A stretch of 64,000 nt of DNA from Pseudothauera nasutitermitis (GCF_004801295.1 NZ_SSOC01000006.1:186001-250000), one strand, 5' to 3'; shown: positions 1 through 9,907, counted from the stretch's first letter. Numbers and translations: made by a program. The notes: generated by a model not told the origin, from the sequence alone.

Positions 1-549
1 CTGATTCTCGTTCTGGTCGCCTACGCCATCGTGCAGGCACGCCGCGCCGTGGCGGCACGCCGCGCGGCCAGGCGCGCCGCCGTGCCAGCGGCGCCGGAGC
101 GCAACGAACCCGTCGAGGACGATGGGGACGACGACGAGGAGATCGACGAGGCCGGCTTCAACTACGCGCCCCGGCCCGCCGTCACGTCCGCGCCCGCCGC
201 CCCGGTGGCGGCATCCGCCACGGCCGAATCGGCCGCCGCCGTGGCGGAGCGCTTCAAGCTGGAACTGGAGCTGCGCCAGTTGCGCGGCGACCTGACCCGC
301 CTGCAATCCGAGCAGACCATGCAGCGCCAGGTCATCGACGATCTGGTGGACAGCGTGCGCACGCTGCGCGAGCAGCTGGAGGCCAACCTGAGCGGGCAGG
401 GCGTATCGCCCGAGTATGACGAGGCGCTGGTGTTCGCCCGCCGTGGCCTGGATGCCGAGGCCATCGCCGAGCGCTGCGGCATCACCGTGGCCGAGGCCGA
501 ACTGGTGCGCTCGATGACCCAGCGCGGTGCAGGACAGGAGGACGCATGA
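1..549 (+). CDS. DUF2802-type protein, 5' end outside the window
   Basis: The reading frame is open from base 1, so the start lies upstream; 182 codons are visible. They begin inside a hydrophobic stretch (LILVLVAYAIV) followed by an Arg/Ala-rich segment, as for an N-terminal membrane anchor with a cytoplasmic tail. A highly acidic linker follows, then a helical, probably coiled-coil region, then a C-terminal helix-turn-helix-like segment (ALVFARRGLDAEAIAERCGI). This matches DUF2802 proteins, which lie after cheW/parA-like genes at the end of flagellar-chemotaxis clusters. The next two genes (SPOR protein, fliW) support that setting. The stop overlaps the next start (ATGA at 546-549). Function unknown; the family call rests on the C-terminal segment and context. 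Confidence 0.7.
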   Translation: MILVLVAYAIVQARRAVAARRAARRAAVPAAPERNEPVEDDGDDDEEIDEAGFNYAPRPAVTSAPAAPVAASATAESAAAVAERFKLELELRQLRGDLTRLQSEQTMQRQVIDDLVDSVRTLREQLEANLSGQGVSPEYDEALVFARRGLDAEAIAERCGITVAEAELVRSMTQRGAGQEDA

Positions 550-1085
550 AACGCAAACGGCGGGCGCCAGCCCCTGCGCAGGCCGATACGTCCCCCGGCG
601 CCCGCGCACCACTGCGCAAGGCCCTGCTGGCCGCGCTGCTGGCCGGGGTGCTGGTGCTGATCCTGGTGTGGACGGGCAGGGAACCGGCGCCGCCCGCGCC
701 GGCCTCGCCATCGCTGGCCGCCATGCCGGCGCCTGCGCTGCCCGCCGCGCAGCCGTTGCCGGCCGCCGAGGATCTGCCCGCGCAGGACGTGCCCACCGTG
801 CAGGCCGCCGGCATGCCCGCCGCCGCGCCCGCGGAGGCCGCGCGCGAACCGATCCACATCGTCGCCTCGCCCGCCGGGCACGTGCTGCAGCTCGGCGTGT
901 TCGGCGCCCAGCAAAATGCCGAACGGCGGCGCGACGAACTGGTGCGCGCCGGGTTCGGCGCGCGCATCGAGAGCCGCGTGGTGCTCGGTCCCTACCCGGA
1001 CCGCGCGGCCGCCGAACAGGCCCAGGAAAAGCTGCGCGCCTCCGGGCTGGATGCCGGCATCGTGGTGCCGCCGCGCGCGCCCTGA
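546..1085 (+). CDS. SPOR-domain membrane protein
   Basis: A 179-residue protein. A basic N-terminus is followed by one membrane segment at about residues 24-42, then a Pro/Ala-rich linker to about 105, then a C-terminal SPOR fold at about 112-175 (VLQLGVFGAQQNAE, later VVLGPYPDRAAAEQA). SPOR domains bind denuded peptidoglycan glycans, usually at division sites, so the predicted topology is a short cytoplasmic tail with the SPOR domain in the periplasm. The start overlaps the preceding stop by four bases, so the two are likely co-translated. It could be a cell-wall or division factor cotranscribed with flagellar genes; the specific role is unknown. Confidence 0.8.
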   Translation: MKRKRRAPAPAQADTSPGARAPLRKALLAALLAGVLVLILVWTGREPAPPAPASPSLAAMPAPALPAAQPLPAAEDLPAQDVPTVQAAGMPAAAPAEAAREPIHIVASPAGHVLQLGVFGAQQNAERRRDELVRAGFGARIESRVVLGPYPDRAAAEQAQEKLRASGLDAGIVVPPRAP

Positions 1086-1097
1086 CGCAAGGCGGCG

Positions 1098-1125
1098 TTG
1101 CGCCCCGCGCGGGCGCTGCTATAGT
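1098..1125 (+). promoter_or_regulatory. putative sigma-70 promoter of fliW
   Basis: TTGCGC at 1098-1103 and TATAGT at 1120-1125 are separated by 16 bp and lie about 40 bp before the fliW start. The -10 element is good; the -35 is moderate. Prediction by eye only. Confidence 0.4.
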
Positions 1126-1163
1126 CGACCATCGACCAATCGAACGCCATGCAAGGAGCAGGG

Positions 1164-1607
1164 ATGAAAATCGAGAGCGCGCTGTTCGGCACCTTCGAGA
1201 TCGCCGAAGACAAGATCATTGAATTCCCTGCCGGCCTGCCCGGCTTCGAATCCTGCACCCGCTTCGCCCTGGTGCACGAGGACGGCAGTGATACCTCGCT
1301 GGTGCTGCTGCAAAGCGCCGACGATCCGGAGGTAGCCTTCTCGCTGGCCGAACCGGCTTCCTTCGGCATCCACTACGAATTCTCCCTGAGCGACGACGAA
1401 CAGGCGGTGCTGGGCCTGACCTCGCCGGACGAGGCCCTGGTCGCGGTGATCCTGCGCAAGGACGACGCCGAGCAGGGCACGCCGTCCACCGCCGGCCTGC
1501 GCGCCAACTTCATGGCCCCGCTGGTGCTCAACGTGGCGGCCCGGCGCGGCCTGCAGAAAGTGATCGGCAAGATGGACTGCGACATCACCCTGCGCGCCCG
1601 CTCCTGA
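1164..1607 (+). CDS. fliW: flagellar assembly factor FliW
   Basis: A 147-residue protein with the FliW layout: [13 protein letters not shown] near the start and a central [12 protein letters not shown] motif that marks the family. FliW binds CsrA and flagellin, linking flagellin level to its own translation. The start at 1164 is preferred over the in-frame ATG at 1149 because AGGAG at 1154-1158 sits 5 bases before 1164 and would lie inside the longer version. It follows the DUF2802/SPOR pair and is probably the last gene of the flagellar region, as a terminator hairpin follows. No csrA or fliC is in the window. Confidence 0.93.
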   Translation: MKIESALFGTFEIAEDKIIEFPAGLPGFESCTRFALVHEDGSDTSLVLLQSADDPEVAFSLAEPASFGIHYEFSLSDDEQAVLGLTSPDEALVAVILRKDDAEQGTPSTAGLRANFMAPLVLNVAARRGLQKVIGKMDCDITLRARS

Positions 1608-1627
1608 GCGCCGTCTTCGCCCGTCCG

Positions 1628-1651
1628 CCGCCCGCCGCGCGCGGGCGGTTT
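1628..1651 (+). terminator. hairpin terminator after fliW
   Basis: An 8-bp GC stem (CCGCCCGC at 1628-1635 with GCGGGCGG at 1641-1648) has a 5-base loop and a short T run. It separates fliW from ridA. Confidence 0.5.
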
Positions 1652-1692
1652 CGTTCCGGGCGTCCCATTCCGCAACCCCGACTGGAGCAGCC

Positions 1693-2073
1693 ATGACCCG
1701 CAGCATCATCTCCACCCCCGCCGCGCCCGCCGCCATCGGCACCTACTCGCAGGCCGTGCGTGCCGGCGATACCGTATACGTTTCCGGCCAGATCGGCCTG
1801 GACCCGGCCTCCATGCAGATGGTGGACGGCTTCGAGGCGCAGACCGTGCGCGTGTTCGACAACCTCAAGGCGGTCGCCGAGGCGGCCGGCGGCTCGCTGG
1901 CCGACGCGGTCAAGCTGAACATCTACCTGGTCGATCTGGGCAACTTCGCCAAGGTCAACGAGATCATGGCGCGCTACTTCACCGAGCCCTATCCTGCGCG
2001 CGCCGCGCTGGGCGTCAAGGAGCTGCCGCGCGGCGCACTGGTCGAGGCCGACGCCGTGCTGGTGCTCGGCTGA
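1693..2073 (+). CDS. ridA: RidA family enamine/imine deaminase
   Basis: A 126-residue protein of full family length. It shows the RidA hallmarks: GTYSQAV near residue 17, [11 protein letters not shown], and the C-terminal [22 protein letters not shown] segment that carries the catalytic Arg and Glu. RidA hydrolyses reactive 2-aminoacrylate and related imines released by PLP enzymes to ketoacids and ammonia, as a cytoplasmic trimer. GGAG at 1684-1687 supports the ATG. It lies 21 bp before recG, a pairing common in proteobacteria. Confidence 0.92.
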   Translation: MTRSIISTPAAPAAIGTYSQAVRAGDTVYVSGQIGLDPASMQMVDGFEAQTVRVFDNLKAVAEAAGGSLADAVKLNIYLVDLGNFAKVNEIMARYFTEPYPARAALGVKELPRGALVEADAVLVLG

Positions 2074-2094
2074 GCAAGCGGCCCCGCCGATTCC

Positions 2095-4212
2095 ATGGCG
2101 CGTGATGCCGGACCGGACCCAGCCAGCGGCCGCCGGTCCGGCGAGCGTGCCGGGGAAAAGAAGGCGCCGGCCGGCGCCGGCTGGCCCGGCGTCGGCCCGC
2201 AACTCGCCGGGCGCCTCGCCAAGCTCGACCTGCGCGCGCCGCGCGACCTGCTGCTGCACCTGCCGCTGCGCTATGAAGACGAAACCCGGCTGACCGCCAT
2301 CGCCGCCGCGCGCCCCGGCTTCAGCGCGCAGGTGGAAGGCGAGGTGGAGCGCTGCGAAATCTCCCCGCGCCCGCGCCGCCAGTTGGTGGCGCATCTGCGC
2401 GACGCCTCCGGCACGCTGGTGGCGCGCTGGCTGCATTTCTACCCCTCGCACCAGAAACTGCTCGCCCCGGGGCGCCGCGTGCGCCTGTTCGGCGAAGTGC
2501 GCGGCGGCTTCTTCGGCATGGAGATGGTGCACCCGCGCGTGCATCCGGTGGAAGCCGGCGAGGCCCTGCCCGAGGCGCTCACGCCGGTCTACCCGACCAC
2601 CGCCGGGCTCGGCCAGGCCACCCTGCGCAAGCTCATCGACCGTGCCCTGGCCAGCGAGCCGCTGGACGAATGGCTGCCCGAGGACGCGCGCCGCGATCTC
2701 GACCTGCCCACCTTCGCCGAGGCCGTGCGCCTGCTTCACCATCCGCCGCCGGAGGTGCCCGCCAGCGTGCTGGAAGACCGCCAGCACCCGGCCTGGCGGC
2801 GCATCAAGTTCGAGGAACTGCTGGCCCAGCAGATTTCCCTGCGGCGTGCCTACCTGGCCCGCCGCGCCAAGCGTGCGCCGCGCCTGGAGGGCGACGGCAG
2901 CCTGCGCCGCGCCTTGCTCGCCGGGCTGCCGTTCGTGCTCACCGGCGCGCAGCGCCGCGCGGCGGACGAAATCGGCGCCGACCTGCGCGTGCCGCACCCC
3001 ATGCAGCGCCTGCTGATGGGCGACGTGGGCAGCGGCAAGACCATCGTCGCCGCGCTGGCCATGCTGCAGGCCGTGGAGGCCGGCCATCAGGCCGCGCTGA
3101 TGGCGCCCACCGAAATCCTCGCCGAGCAGCACTGGCAGAAGCTTGCCGCCTGGCTGAAGCCGCTCGGCCTGGAAGTGGCCTGGCTGGCCGGCAGCCGGGG
3201 CAAGCGCGCGCGCGCGGCCGAACTGGAACGCCTGGCGAGTGGCGAACTGGTGCTGGCAGTGGGCACCCACGCGCTCATCGAAGACCCGGTGGCCCTGCCG
3301 CGCCTGGGCCTGGCGGTGGTCGACGAACAGCACCGCTTCGGCGTGCGCCAGCGCCTCGCCCTGCGCGAAAAGGGCAGCGAGGGCGCGGATGGGCCGCACC
3401 TGCTGATGATGTCGGCCACGCCCATCCCGCGCACGCTGGCAATGAGCCATTACGCCGATCTGGACGTCTCCGTGCTCGACGAACTGCCGCCCGGGCGCAG
3501 CCCGGTGCTCACCAAGCTGGTCTCCGACGCGCGCCGCGACGAGGTCGTCGCGCGCGTGCGCGACGGCTGCCTGGAAGGGAGGCAGGCTTATTGGGTGTGC
3601 CCGCTGATCGAGGAATCCGAGGCCCTGCAGTTGCAGACCGCGCAGGACACCTACGCGGCGCTGTGCGAGGCTCTGCCCGAACTGCGCATCGGCCTAGTGC
3701 ACGGCCGCCTGAAGGCCGCCGAGAAATCCGCCACCATGGCCGCCTTCGCCGCCGGCGAGATCCATCTGCTGGTCGCCACCACGGTGATCGAAGTGGGCGT
3801 GGACGTGCCCAACGCCAGCCTGATGGTCATCGAGCATGCCGAGCGCTTCGGCCTCGCCCAGCTGCACCAGCTGCGCGGCCGGGTCGGGCGCGGTACGGCC
3901 GAATCGGTGTGCATCCTGCTGTACGCCCAGCCCCTGTCGCAGACCGGGCGCGAGCGCCTGAAGGTGATCTACGAGCACCGCGACGGCTTCGCCATCGCCC
4001 GCGAGGACCTGCGCATCCGCGGCCCCGGCGAGTTCATCGGCGCGCGCCAGAGCGGCCTGCCGCTGCTGCGCTACGCCGATCTGGAAGCCGACGTGGATCT
4101 GCTGGAAGCCGCTCGCGCGCTTGGCGAAACCCTGCTGCGCGAACACCCGGCCGCCGCCGACGCGCTGCTGGCGCGCTGGCTGGGCGGGCGCGAGGGCCTG
4201 CTGCGCGCCTGA
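2095..4212 (+). CDS. recG: ATP-dependent DNA helicase RecG
   Basis: A 705-residue superfamily 2 helicase that remodels stalled replication forks and branch-migrates Holliday junctions. An N-terminal wedge/OB region (to about residue 250) is followed by the motor: Walker A GDVGSGKT at 309-316, DEQH Walker B at 410-413, SATPIPRT motif III, and the C-terminal HGRL and QLRGRVGRG helicase motifs. Length is normal for RecG. No strong ribosome site precedes the ATG, and translation may depend on ridA 21 bp upstream. The N-terminal 25 residues are low-complexity, so a start a little downstream is possible. Confidence 0.96.
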   Translation: MARDAGPDPASGRRSGERAGEKKAPAGAGWPGVGPQLAGRLAKLDLRAPRDLLLHLPLRYEDETRLTAIAAARPGFSAQVEGEVERCEISPRPRRQLVAHLRDASGTLVARWLHFYPSHQKLLAPGRRVRLFGEVRGGFFGMEMVHPRVHPVEAGEALPEALTPVYPTTAGLGQATLRKLIDRALASEPLDEWLPEDARRDLDLPTFAEAVRLLHHPPPEVPASVLEDRQHPAWRRIKFEELLAQQISLRRAYLARRAKRAPRLEGDGSLRRALLAGLPFVLTGAQRRAADEIGADLRVPHPMQRLLMGDVGSGKTIVAALAMLQAVEAGHQAALMAPTEILAEQHWQKLAAWLKPLGLEVAWLAGSRGKRARAAELERLASGELVLAVGTHALIEDPVALPRLGLAVVDEQHRFGVRQRLALREKGSEGADGPHLLMMSATPIPRTLAMSHYADLDVSVLDELPPGRSPVLTKLVSDARRDEVVARVRDGCLEGRQAYWVCPLIEESEALQLQTAQDTYAALCEALPELRIGLVHGRLKAAEKSATMAAFAAGEIHLLVATTVIEVGVDVPNASLMVIEHAERFGLAQLHQLRGRVGRGTAESVCILLYAQPLSQTGRERLKVIYEHRDGFAIAREDLRIRGPGEFIGARQSGLPLLRYADLEADVDLLEAARALGETLLREHPAAADALLARWLGGREGLLRA

Positions 4213-4264
4213 TCGCGAGAGAGCGGGCTGGTATCATGCGCCCCGCACCCGCCCGTCACCTTCC

Positions 4265-4834
4265 ATGCGTACCCGACTCCGCCGCGAAACCTGGCTTTCC
4301 CATCCGCCGCGCGCCACCGTGCCGGCCGCGCTGCGTCCGTGGCTGACCGATCCGGCCTCGCTCACCGCGCGCATCCGCGCGCGCAGCAAGGCGTTCTCCG
4401 TGCAGGTGCGCGCCCAGCGCCTGGGCCGGCCGAACCGTGACGAAGCGCGCCTGCTCGGCCTGCGCCGCGGCGAACTGGCCTGGATCCGCGAGGTGCTGCT
4501 GATCGCCGACGGCCGGCCGGTGGTGTTCGCGCGTTCGGTGCTGCCGCGCGCCGGCCTGCGCGGCGTGTGGCGCCTGTTTCAGGGCATGGGCAACCGTCCG
4601 CTGGGCGCGGCGCTGTTCGCCGACCCGCGCATCGTGCGCCAGCCGCTGGCCTGCATCGGGCTGGACCGCCGCGATGCGCGCTATCATCGCATCGCCGCCG
4701 GCCTGGCCGGGCAGGCGCTGCCCGCACGGGTGTGGGCGCGCCGTTCGGTGTTCCTGCTGCGCGGCCGCGCCCTGCTGGTCAGCGAAGCCTTCGCGCCGGC
4801 CATTCTCGATCTGCCCGCCCGACCACTGCGATGA
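4265..4834 (+). CDS. ubiC: chorismate pyruvate-lyase
   Basis: A 189-residue UbiC that splits chorismate into 4-hydroxybenzoate and pyruvate, the first committed step of ubiquinone synthesis. Recognisable parts are the N-terminal [12 protein letters not shown], the central [20 protein letters not shown] segment with the substrate-binding Arg, and the C-terminal LLVSEAF that carries the catalytic Glu. The frame is open upstream into recG, but similarity begins at [10 protein letters not shown] (4265). TATCAT at 4232-4237 may be a -10 element. The stop overlaps the ubiA start (ATGA), so the two are coupled and act in consecutive steps. Confidence 0.93.
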   Translation: MRTRLRRETWLSHPPRATVPAALRPWLTDPASLTARIRARSKAFSVQVRAQRLGRPNRDEARLLGLRRGELAWIREVLLIADGRPVVFARSVLPRAGLRGVWRLFQGMGNRPLGAALFADPRIVRQPLACIGLDRRDARYHRIAAGLAGQALPARVWARRSVFLLRGRALLVSEAFAPAILDLPARPLR

Positions 4835-5697
4835 CCCTCACCCAGCGTTTCCCCCTCTACTGGCGCCTGATGCGGCTGGACAAGCCGATCGGCATCCTGC
4901 TGCTGCTGTGGCCCACGCTGTGGGCGCTGTGGGTGGCCGCCGAAGGCGTGCCGCCGGCGCATTTGCTGGTGATCTTCGCGCTCGGCACCGTGCTGATGCG
5001 CTCGGCCGGCTGCGTGATCAACGATTACGCCGACCGCGATTTCGACGGCCACGTCGAGCGCACGCGCAACCGCCCGCTGGCCACCGGCGCGGTGGGCACG
5101 GGCGAGGCCCTGCTGCTCGCCGCCGCGCTGGCGCTGGTGTCCTTCATGCTGATCCTGCCGCTCAACGCGGCGGTGCTGTGGCTGTCGGTCCCGGCGCTGT
5201 TCCTCGCGGTCAGCTATCCGTTCACCAAGCGTTTCCTCGCCATTCCGCAGGCCTATCTGGGCATCGCCTTCGGCTTCGGCATCCCGATGGGCTTCGCCGC
5301 CGTACTGGGCACGGTGCCGGCCATCGGCTGGCTGATGCTGCTCGCCAACATCTTCTGGGCAGTGGCCTACGACACCGAGTACGCCATGGTCGACCGCAAC
5401 GACGACCTGAAGATCGGCATTCGCACCTCGGCGATCACCTTCGGGCGCTTCGACGTGCTGGCGGTGATGCTGTGCTACGCGGCCACCTTCGCGCTGCTCG
5501 GCGTGGTGGGCGCGCTGGCCGGACGCGGCGCGCCGTTCTTCGCCGGGCTGGCGGTGGCCGTGGGCTTCGCGCTCTACCACTACACACTGATCCGCGGGCG
5601 CGAGCGCGCGCCGTGCTTCAAGGCCTTCCTGCACAACAACTGGGTGGGCGGCGCGATCTTCCTCGGGCTGGCGGCCGACTACCTGCTGCGCGGCTAG
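4831..5697 (+). CDS. ubiA: 4-hydroxybenzoate polyprenyltransferase
   Basis: A 288-residue polytopic membrane enzyme that attaches the polyprenyl chain to 4-hydroxybenzoate. Both aspartate-rich motifs that bind Mg-diphosphate are intact: NDYADRDFD at 64-72 and [12 protein letters not shown] at 181-192. Several hydrophobic helices lie around and between them. The ATG at 4831 overlaps the ubiC stop by four bases and starts the conserved [16 protein letters not shown] segment. The frame is open further upstream, but that stretch is the out-of-frame image of ubiC. Confidence 0.95.
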   Translation: MTLTQRFPLYWRLMRLDKPIGILLLLWPTLWALWVAAEGVPPAHLLVIFALGTVLMRSAGCVINDYADRDFDGHVERTRNRPLATGAVGTGEALLLAAALALVSFMLILPLNAAVLWLSVPALFLAVSYPFTKRFLAIPQAYLGIAFGFGIPMGFAAVLGTVPAIGWLMLLANIFWAVAYDTEYAMVDRNDDLKIGIRTSAITFGRFDVLAVMLCYAATFALLGVVGALAGRGAPFFAGLAVAVGFALYHYTLIRGRERAPCFKAFLHNNWVGGAIFLGLAADYLLRG

Positions 5698-5770
5698 CGG
5701 GCGAAACCGGGTGTGCGCCCACCGGTCCAAGCAGGGCGGGGATTGCCCCGCGCCCCAAGGAGAGACCGGA

Positions 5771-6013
5771 ATGAAAACACGTGCGTTAATCGGTGCGGCG
5801 CTGCTGGCCTTGGCCGCGCCCGTGCTGGCCTTCCATTGCCCGGCGGACATGAAGAAGATCGACGAGGCCATGAGCAGGAACCCCGCGCTCACCAGTACCC
5901 AGCTCGACGAGGTGCGCAAGCTGCGCGCCGAGGGCGAGGAACTGCACAAGGCCGGCAGGCACCAGGAATCGGTGGATACGCTGGCCAAGGCGATGAAGAT
6001 CCTCGGTATCTGA
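5771..6013 (+). CDS. small periplasmic protein, unknown function
   Basis: An 80-residue protein with a clear signal peptide (MKTRALIGAALLALAAPVLA, predicted cut before FHCPAD). The mature part of about 60 residues is helical and charged: FHCPADMKKIDEAM followed by LDEVRKLRAEGEELHKAGRHQESVDTLAKAMKIL, which resembles a single tetratricopeptide-like hairpin. One Cys lies near the mature N-terminus. The strong site AAGGAGAG at 5757-5764 sits 6 bases before the ATG. I recall similar small proteins in betaproteobacteria but know no function. It lies between ubiA and pyrF. Confidence 0.8.
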   Translation: MKTRALIGAALLALAAPVLAFHCPADMKKIDEAMSRNPALTSTQLDEVRKLRAEGEELHKAGRHQESVDTLAKAMKILGI

Positions 6014-6129
6014 ATCCGTCCGGCGCAGGCGCGGGGGGCCGTGGACGTGGCCCTCCGCGTCGTTGACCGCGTCGGCGCGGGCGCCACGGGCTATCATTCG
6101 CCCCGAACCAACAAGGACTCCCGCCGACG

Positions 6130-6960
6130 ATGCATTTCATGACCGCCCTGAAGGCCGCGTGGCGGCAGCGCGATTCGCTGCTGTGCGTGGGCCTCGATCC
6201 CGATCCGGCCAAACTGCCCGCCCATCTGGCCGGCCAGCCGGAGGCCATCTTCGAATTCTGCCGCGAAATCGTCGATGCCACCGCCGATCTGGCGTGCTGC
6301 TTCAAGCCGCAGATCGCCTATTTCGCCGCGCAGCGCGCGGAGGATCAGCTCGAAGCGCTGATTGAACACATCCACCGCCGGCATCCCGAGGTGCCGGTGA
6401 TCCTGGACGCCAAGCGAGGCGACATCGGCAGCACCGCCGAGCAGTACGCCATCGAGGCCTTCGAACGCTACGGCGCCGATGCGATCACCGTCAGCCCCTA
6501 CATGGGACGCGATTCGGTGGAGCCCTATTTCGCCTACCCGGACAAGGGCGTGATCCTGCTGTGCCGCACCTCCAACGCGGGCGGTTCCGACCTGCAGTTC
6601 CTCGACGTCGGCGGCCCCGCCGGGCAGGAGCGCCTGTTCGAGCGCGTCGCCCGCCTGGTCGCCGAGGAATGGAACACCGGCGGCAACTGCGGGCTGGTGG
6701 TCGGCGCCACCTTCCCGGACGAGATCGCCCGCGTGCGCCAGCTCACCGGCGATCTGCCGCTGCTGGTGCCGGGCATCGGCGCCCAGGGCGGCGACATCGA
6801 GGCCACGGTGAAGGCCGGGTGCAGCGCCGACGGCAGCGGCCTGATGATCAGTTCCTCGCGCGCCATTCTCTACGCCAGCCGGGGCGAGGATTTCGCCGAG
6901 GCCGCCCGCCGCGTCGCCACCGCCACCCGCGACGCGATCAACGTCCATCGCCCGACCTGA
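6130..6960 (+). CDS. pyrF: orotidine 5'-phosphate decarboxylase, long (type 2) form
   Basis: A 276-residue enzyme that converts OMP to UMP in the last step of pyrimidine synthesis. The catalytic DAKRGD is at residues 93-98 with Lys95, and LCVGLDPDP at the N-terminus belongs to the barrel active site. The length and the late segments ([21 protein letters not shown]) mark the longer type 2 family rather than the roughly 230-residue E. coli form. An alternative start is Met4. It ends 12 bp before ubiD and is probably cotranscribed with it. Confidence 0.95.
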   Translation: MHFMTALKAAWRQRDSLLCVGLDPDPAKLPAHLAGQPEAIFEFCREIVDATADLACCFKPQIAYFAAQRAEDQLEALIEHIHRRHPEVPVILDAKRGDIGSTAEQYAIEAFERYGADAITVSPYMGRDSVEPYFAYPDKGVILLCRTSNAGGSDLQFLDVGGPAGQERLFERVARLVAEEWNTGGNCGLVVGATFPDEIARVRQLTGDLPLLVPGIGAQGGDIEATVKAGCSADGSGLMISSSRAILYASRGEDFAEAARRVATATRDAINVHRPT

Positions 6961-6972
6961 GGCGCAGCGCCC

Positions 6973-8478
6973 ATGAAATACCATGACCTCCGCGACTTCA
7001 TCGCCCAGCTCGAAGCGCGCGGCGAACTCAAGCGCATCCGCGTGCCGGTGGACACCCATCTGGAAATGACCGAGATCGCCGATCGCGTGCTGCGCGCTGG
7101 CGGCCCCGCGCTGCTCTTCGAGAATCCGGTGACCCGTGGCGTGCCGCAGGCCATCCCGGTGCTCGCCAACCTGTTCGGCACGCCGCAGCGCGTGGCCATG
7201 GGCATGGGCGAGGACGTTGCCGACGGCGACTGGAGCACGCCGCTGCGCGAGGTCGGCAAGCTGCTCTCCTTCCTCAAGGAGCCGGAGCCGCCCAAGGGCC
7301 TCAAGGACGCCTGGGAAAAGTGGCCGGTGCTCAAGCAGGTGCTCAACATGGCGCCGGCGGTGAAGCGTTCCGCGCCCTGCCAGGAAGTGGTGTGGGAAGG
7401 CGAGGAGGTCGATCTGGGCCGCCTGCCCATCCAGCACTGCTGGCCGGGCGACGTGGCGCCGCTGGTCACCTGGGGGCTGGTGGTCACCCGCGGGCCGCAC
7501 AAGAAGCGCCAGAACCTGGGTATCTACCGCCAGCAGGTGATCGGCCGCAACCGGCTGATCATGCGCTGGCTGGCGCATCGCGGCGGCGCGCTGGATTTCC
7601 GCGACTTCCAGCAGGCCAACCCCGGCCAGCCCTTCCCGGTGGCGGTGGTGCTGGGCTGCGACCCGGCGACCATCCTGGGGGCGGTCACGCCGGTACCCGA
7701 CACGCTCTCCGAATACCAGTTCGCCGGCCTGCTGCGCGGCGCGCGCACCGAGCTGGTGAGCTGCCTGGGCGAGGCCCAGCGCGCCGCCGACCTGCAGGTG
7801 CCGGCCTCCGCCGAGATCGTCCTGGAAGGGGTGATCCACCCCGGCGACCTGGCGCCGGAAGGCCCGTACGGCGACCACACCGGCTACTACAACGAAGTGG
7901 CCGAATTCCCGGTGTTCACCGTCGAGCGCATCACCCTGCGGCGCGAGCCCATCTACCACTCCACCTACACCGGCAAGCCGCCCGACGAGCCGGCCATGCT
8001 CGGCCTGGCGCTCAACGAAGTGTTCGTGCCGCTGTTGCAGCGCCAGTTTCCTGAGATCACCGACTTCTACCTGCCGCCGGAAGGCTGCTCCTACCGCCTG
8101 GCGGTGGTCGCCATCCGCAAGCAGTACCCCGGCCACGCCAAGCGGGTGATGTTCGGCATCTGGAGCTTCCTGCGCCAGTTCATGTACACCAAGTTCATCA
8201 TCGTGGTGGATGAGGACGTGGCCATCCGCGACTGGAAGGAAGTGATCTGGGCGCTGACCACGCGGGTGGACGCCACGCGCGACACCACGCTGGTGGACAA
8301 CACGCCCATCGACTACCTGGATTTCGCCAGCCCGGTGGCCGGCCTGGGCTCCAAGATGGGCATCGACGCCACCAACAAGTGGCCGGGCGAAACCACGCGC
8401 GAATGGGGTACGCCTATTGTCATGGACGCCGAGGTGAAAGCGCGCGTCGACGCCATGTGGGACGAACTGGGGCTGTAG
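6973..8478 (+). CDS. ubiD: 4-hydroxy-3-polyprenylbenzoate decarboxylase UbiD
   Basis: A 501-residue member of the prenylated-FMN decarboxylases. It starts with [19 protein letters not shown], typical of the ubiquinone-pathway UbiD, and carries the [11 protein letters not shown] segment of the cofactor/metal site with conserved Glu and Arg. It removes the carboxyl group after UbiA prenylation and needs prenyl-FMN made by UbiX, which is not in the window. With ubiC and ubiA about 2 kb upstream, three steps of one pathway lie close together, interrupted by pyrF and the small exported protein. A terminator follows. Confidence 0.95.
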   Translation: MKYHDLRDFIAQLEARGELKRIRVPVDTHLEMTEIADRVLRAGGPALLFENPVTRGVPQAIPVLANLFGTPQRVAMGMGEDVADGDWSTPLREVGKLLSFLKEPEPPKGLKDAWEKWPVLKQVLNMAPAVKRSAPCQEVVWEGEEVDLGRLPIQHCWPGDVAPLVTWGLVVTRGPHKKRQNLGIYRQQVIGRNRLIMRWLAHRGGALDFRDFQQANPGQPFPVAVVLGCDPATILGAVTPVPDTLSEYQFAGLLRGARTELVSCLGEAQRAADLQVPASAEIVLEGVIHPGDLAPEGPYGDHTGYYNEVAEFPVFTVERITLRREPIYHSTYTGKPPDEPAMLGLALNEVFVPLLQRQFPEITDFYLPPEGCSYRLAVVAIRKQYPGHAKRVMFGIWSFLRQFMYTKFIIVVDEDVAIRDWKEVIWALTTRVDATRDTTLVDNTPIDYLDFASPVAGLGSKMGIDATNKWPGETTREWGTPIVMDAEVKARVDAMWDELGL

Positions 8479-8497
8479 GCGGCGGGCAGCGCGGAGC

Positions 8498-8525
8498 AGA
8501 CGGCGGGGCGGACCCCGCCGTCTTT
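8498..8525. terminator. hairpin terminator between convergent ubiD and pirin gene
   Basis: An 11-bp stem (AGACGGCGGGG at 8498-8508 with CCCCGCCGTCT at 8513-8523) has a CGGA loop and ends in a short T run. It serves ubiD and may also serve the convergent gene. Confidence 0.65.
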
Positions 8526-9394
8526 CATTCCGGCAGCGGAATGAGGTCTTCGTGGTCGTGCGGCGGCAGCGGGAAGCGCCCGCTGCGCCATTCGTCCTTG
8601 GCGCGTTCGATGCGCTCGCGCGTGGACGCGACGAAGTTCCACCACACGAAGCGTTCGCCCACCGGCTCGCCGCCCAGCAGCATCAGCGTGGCGTCCTCAT
8701 TGGCGCGCAGCGGCGGACAGGCGCCGGGCTCGAACACCGCCAGTTGTCCGTGCACGAGCCTGCAGCCGTCCACTTCCACGCTGCCGGCGGCCACGTACAG
8801 CGCGCGTTCGCTGTATTCGTCCGGCGGCGTCAGGCTGGCGCCGGCCGGCAGTTCGGCATGCGCGTAGAACAGCGGCGACAGCGTGCGCACCGGGCTGTGC
8901 CGCCCCCAGGCGGTGCCGGCGATCACCCGCACGCGGGCACCGTCCTGGTCGAACACGGGTAGCGCGTCGGCCGGATAGTGGTCGAAGGCCGGCTCCACCT
9001 CGGCGTGCTCGACGGGCAGCGCCACCCAGGCCTGCAGCAGTTCCAGCCCGCCGCCCTCGAAGGATTCCGGGTGGTGGAAGCGTTCCGAGTGCGAGATGCC
9101 GCGCCCGGCGGTCATCCAGTTCACGTCGCCGGGGCGGATTTCCTGGGTGATGCCCAGGCTGTCGCGATGCACGATCATGCCCGAGAGCAGGTAGCTGATC
9201 GTCGCCAGGCCGATGTGCGGATGCGGGCGCACGTCGGCGCGTGAGACCTGTCCGGGTGCCAGGCTGAGCGGCCCGGCGTGGTCGTAGAACACGAAGGGGC
9301 CGACCATGCGCCGGCGCGCCTGGGGCAGCACGCGCAGCACGTCCACCCCGCCGCCCAGCGAACTGCGGCGGCCGTCGAGCACCAGTTCGATCAT
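8525..9394 (-). CDS. pirin family protein
   Basis: A 289-residue bicupin. The N-terminal cupin has the pirin metal site: H58 and H60 in RPHPHIG, then H102 and E104 in GISHSERF, and the C-terminal pirin domain follows. Bacterial pirins include quercetin 2,3-dioxygenases and redox or metabolic regulators, but the substrate cannot be told from sequence. The gene is convergent with ubiD and lies 25 bp downstream of the small exported protein gene on the same strand. Confidence 0.88.
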   Translation of the reverse strand: MIELVLDGRRSSLGGGVDVLRVLPQARRRMVGPFVFYDHAGPLSLAPGQVSRADVRPHPHIGLATISYLLSGMIVHRDSLGITQEIRPGDVNWMTAGRGISHSERFHHPESFEGGGLELLQAWVALPVEHAEVEPAFDHYPADALPVFDQDGARVRVIAGTAWGRHSPVRTLSPLFYAHAELPAGASLTPPDEYSERALYVAAGSVEVDGCRLVHGQLAVFEPGACPPLRANEDATLMLLGGEPVGERFVWWNFVASTRERIERAKDEWRSGRFPLPPHDHEDLIPLPE

Positions 9395-9419
9395 CTCTCC
9401 TCCCGGTTCCCGCGGGATC

Positions 9420-9767
9420 TCAGCGCGGCGTGCCCGTGCCGCACGGGCGGCGTTCCTCGCCGCACACGTGGAATTCGCCCAGCGGGCGGTTGAAGGTGTA
9501 TTCCAGCGGTGCGCCGATCCAGGCCTTGGCGGTATCGCCGGCGCTGCCGCTGGGCAGCGTGAACGGCAGCGCGACGACGAAGCCGACGGTACCCAGCACG
9601 GCGCCGATCAGGCCCAGCGGGCGCACCAGCACCAGATCCGCCGCCATGTCCGCGCCGCGATCGCCGGTCGGGCTCTCGGTTGCATCGGCGCTGGCCAGGC
9701 CGCTCCAGCCCAGGGTCAGCACAAAGGCCAGGGCGCCGGCACGGCGCCGTGTCGCAAGGTGTCGCAT
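9420..9767 (-). CDS. small exported or membrane protein, unknown function
   Basis: A 115-residue protein with a signal peptide (basic start, hydrophobic core AGALAFVLTLGWSG, predicted cut after ASA). One hydrophobic segment of about 22 residues (LIGAVLGTVGFVVALPFTL) follows, then a short tail with two Cys (HVCGEERRPC). The start at 9767 is chosen because GGAGG lies 8 bases upstream; the frame is open further but that part looks noncoding. Such proteins are conserved hypotheticals in betaproteobacteria as far as I recall. It is divergent from the SbcD-like gene. Confidence 0.72.
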   Translation of the reverse strand: MRHLATRRRAGALAFVLTLGWSGLASADATESPTGDRGADMAADLVLVRPLGLIGAVLGTVGFVVALPFTLPSGSAGDTAKAWIGAPLEYTFNRPLGEFHVCGEERRPCGTGTPR

Positions 9768-9907
9768 GGGGAAATCCTCCGTGACATTCACCATGTCAGT
9801 ATGGACCGGGATGCGCGCGTGGGCCAACGCCGGGTGTATCCCGGTGTGCCCCGCGCGGGCGGATTGGCTACCATGACGGTTTTCCGCCTTCGCCCCGGCT
9901 CCTCCGC

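Noticed and set aside
1585-3450. Long minus-strand open frame of 621 codons over ridA and recG
   Set aside because: It lies opposite two clearly real genes; its His/Gln/Arg/Gly-rich make-up is the usual shadow of GC-rich coding DNA.
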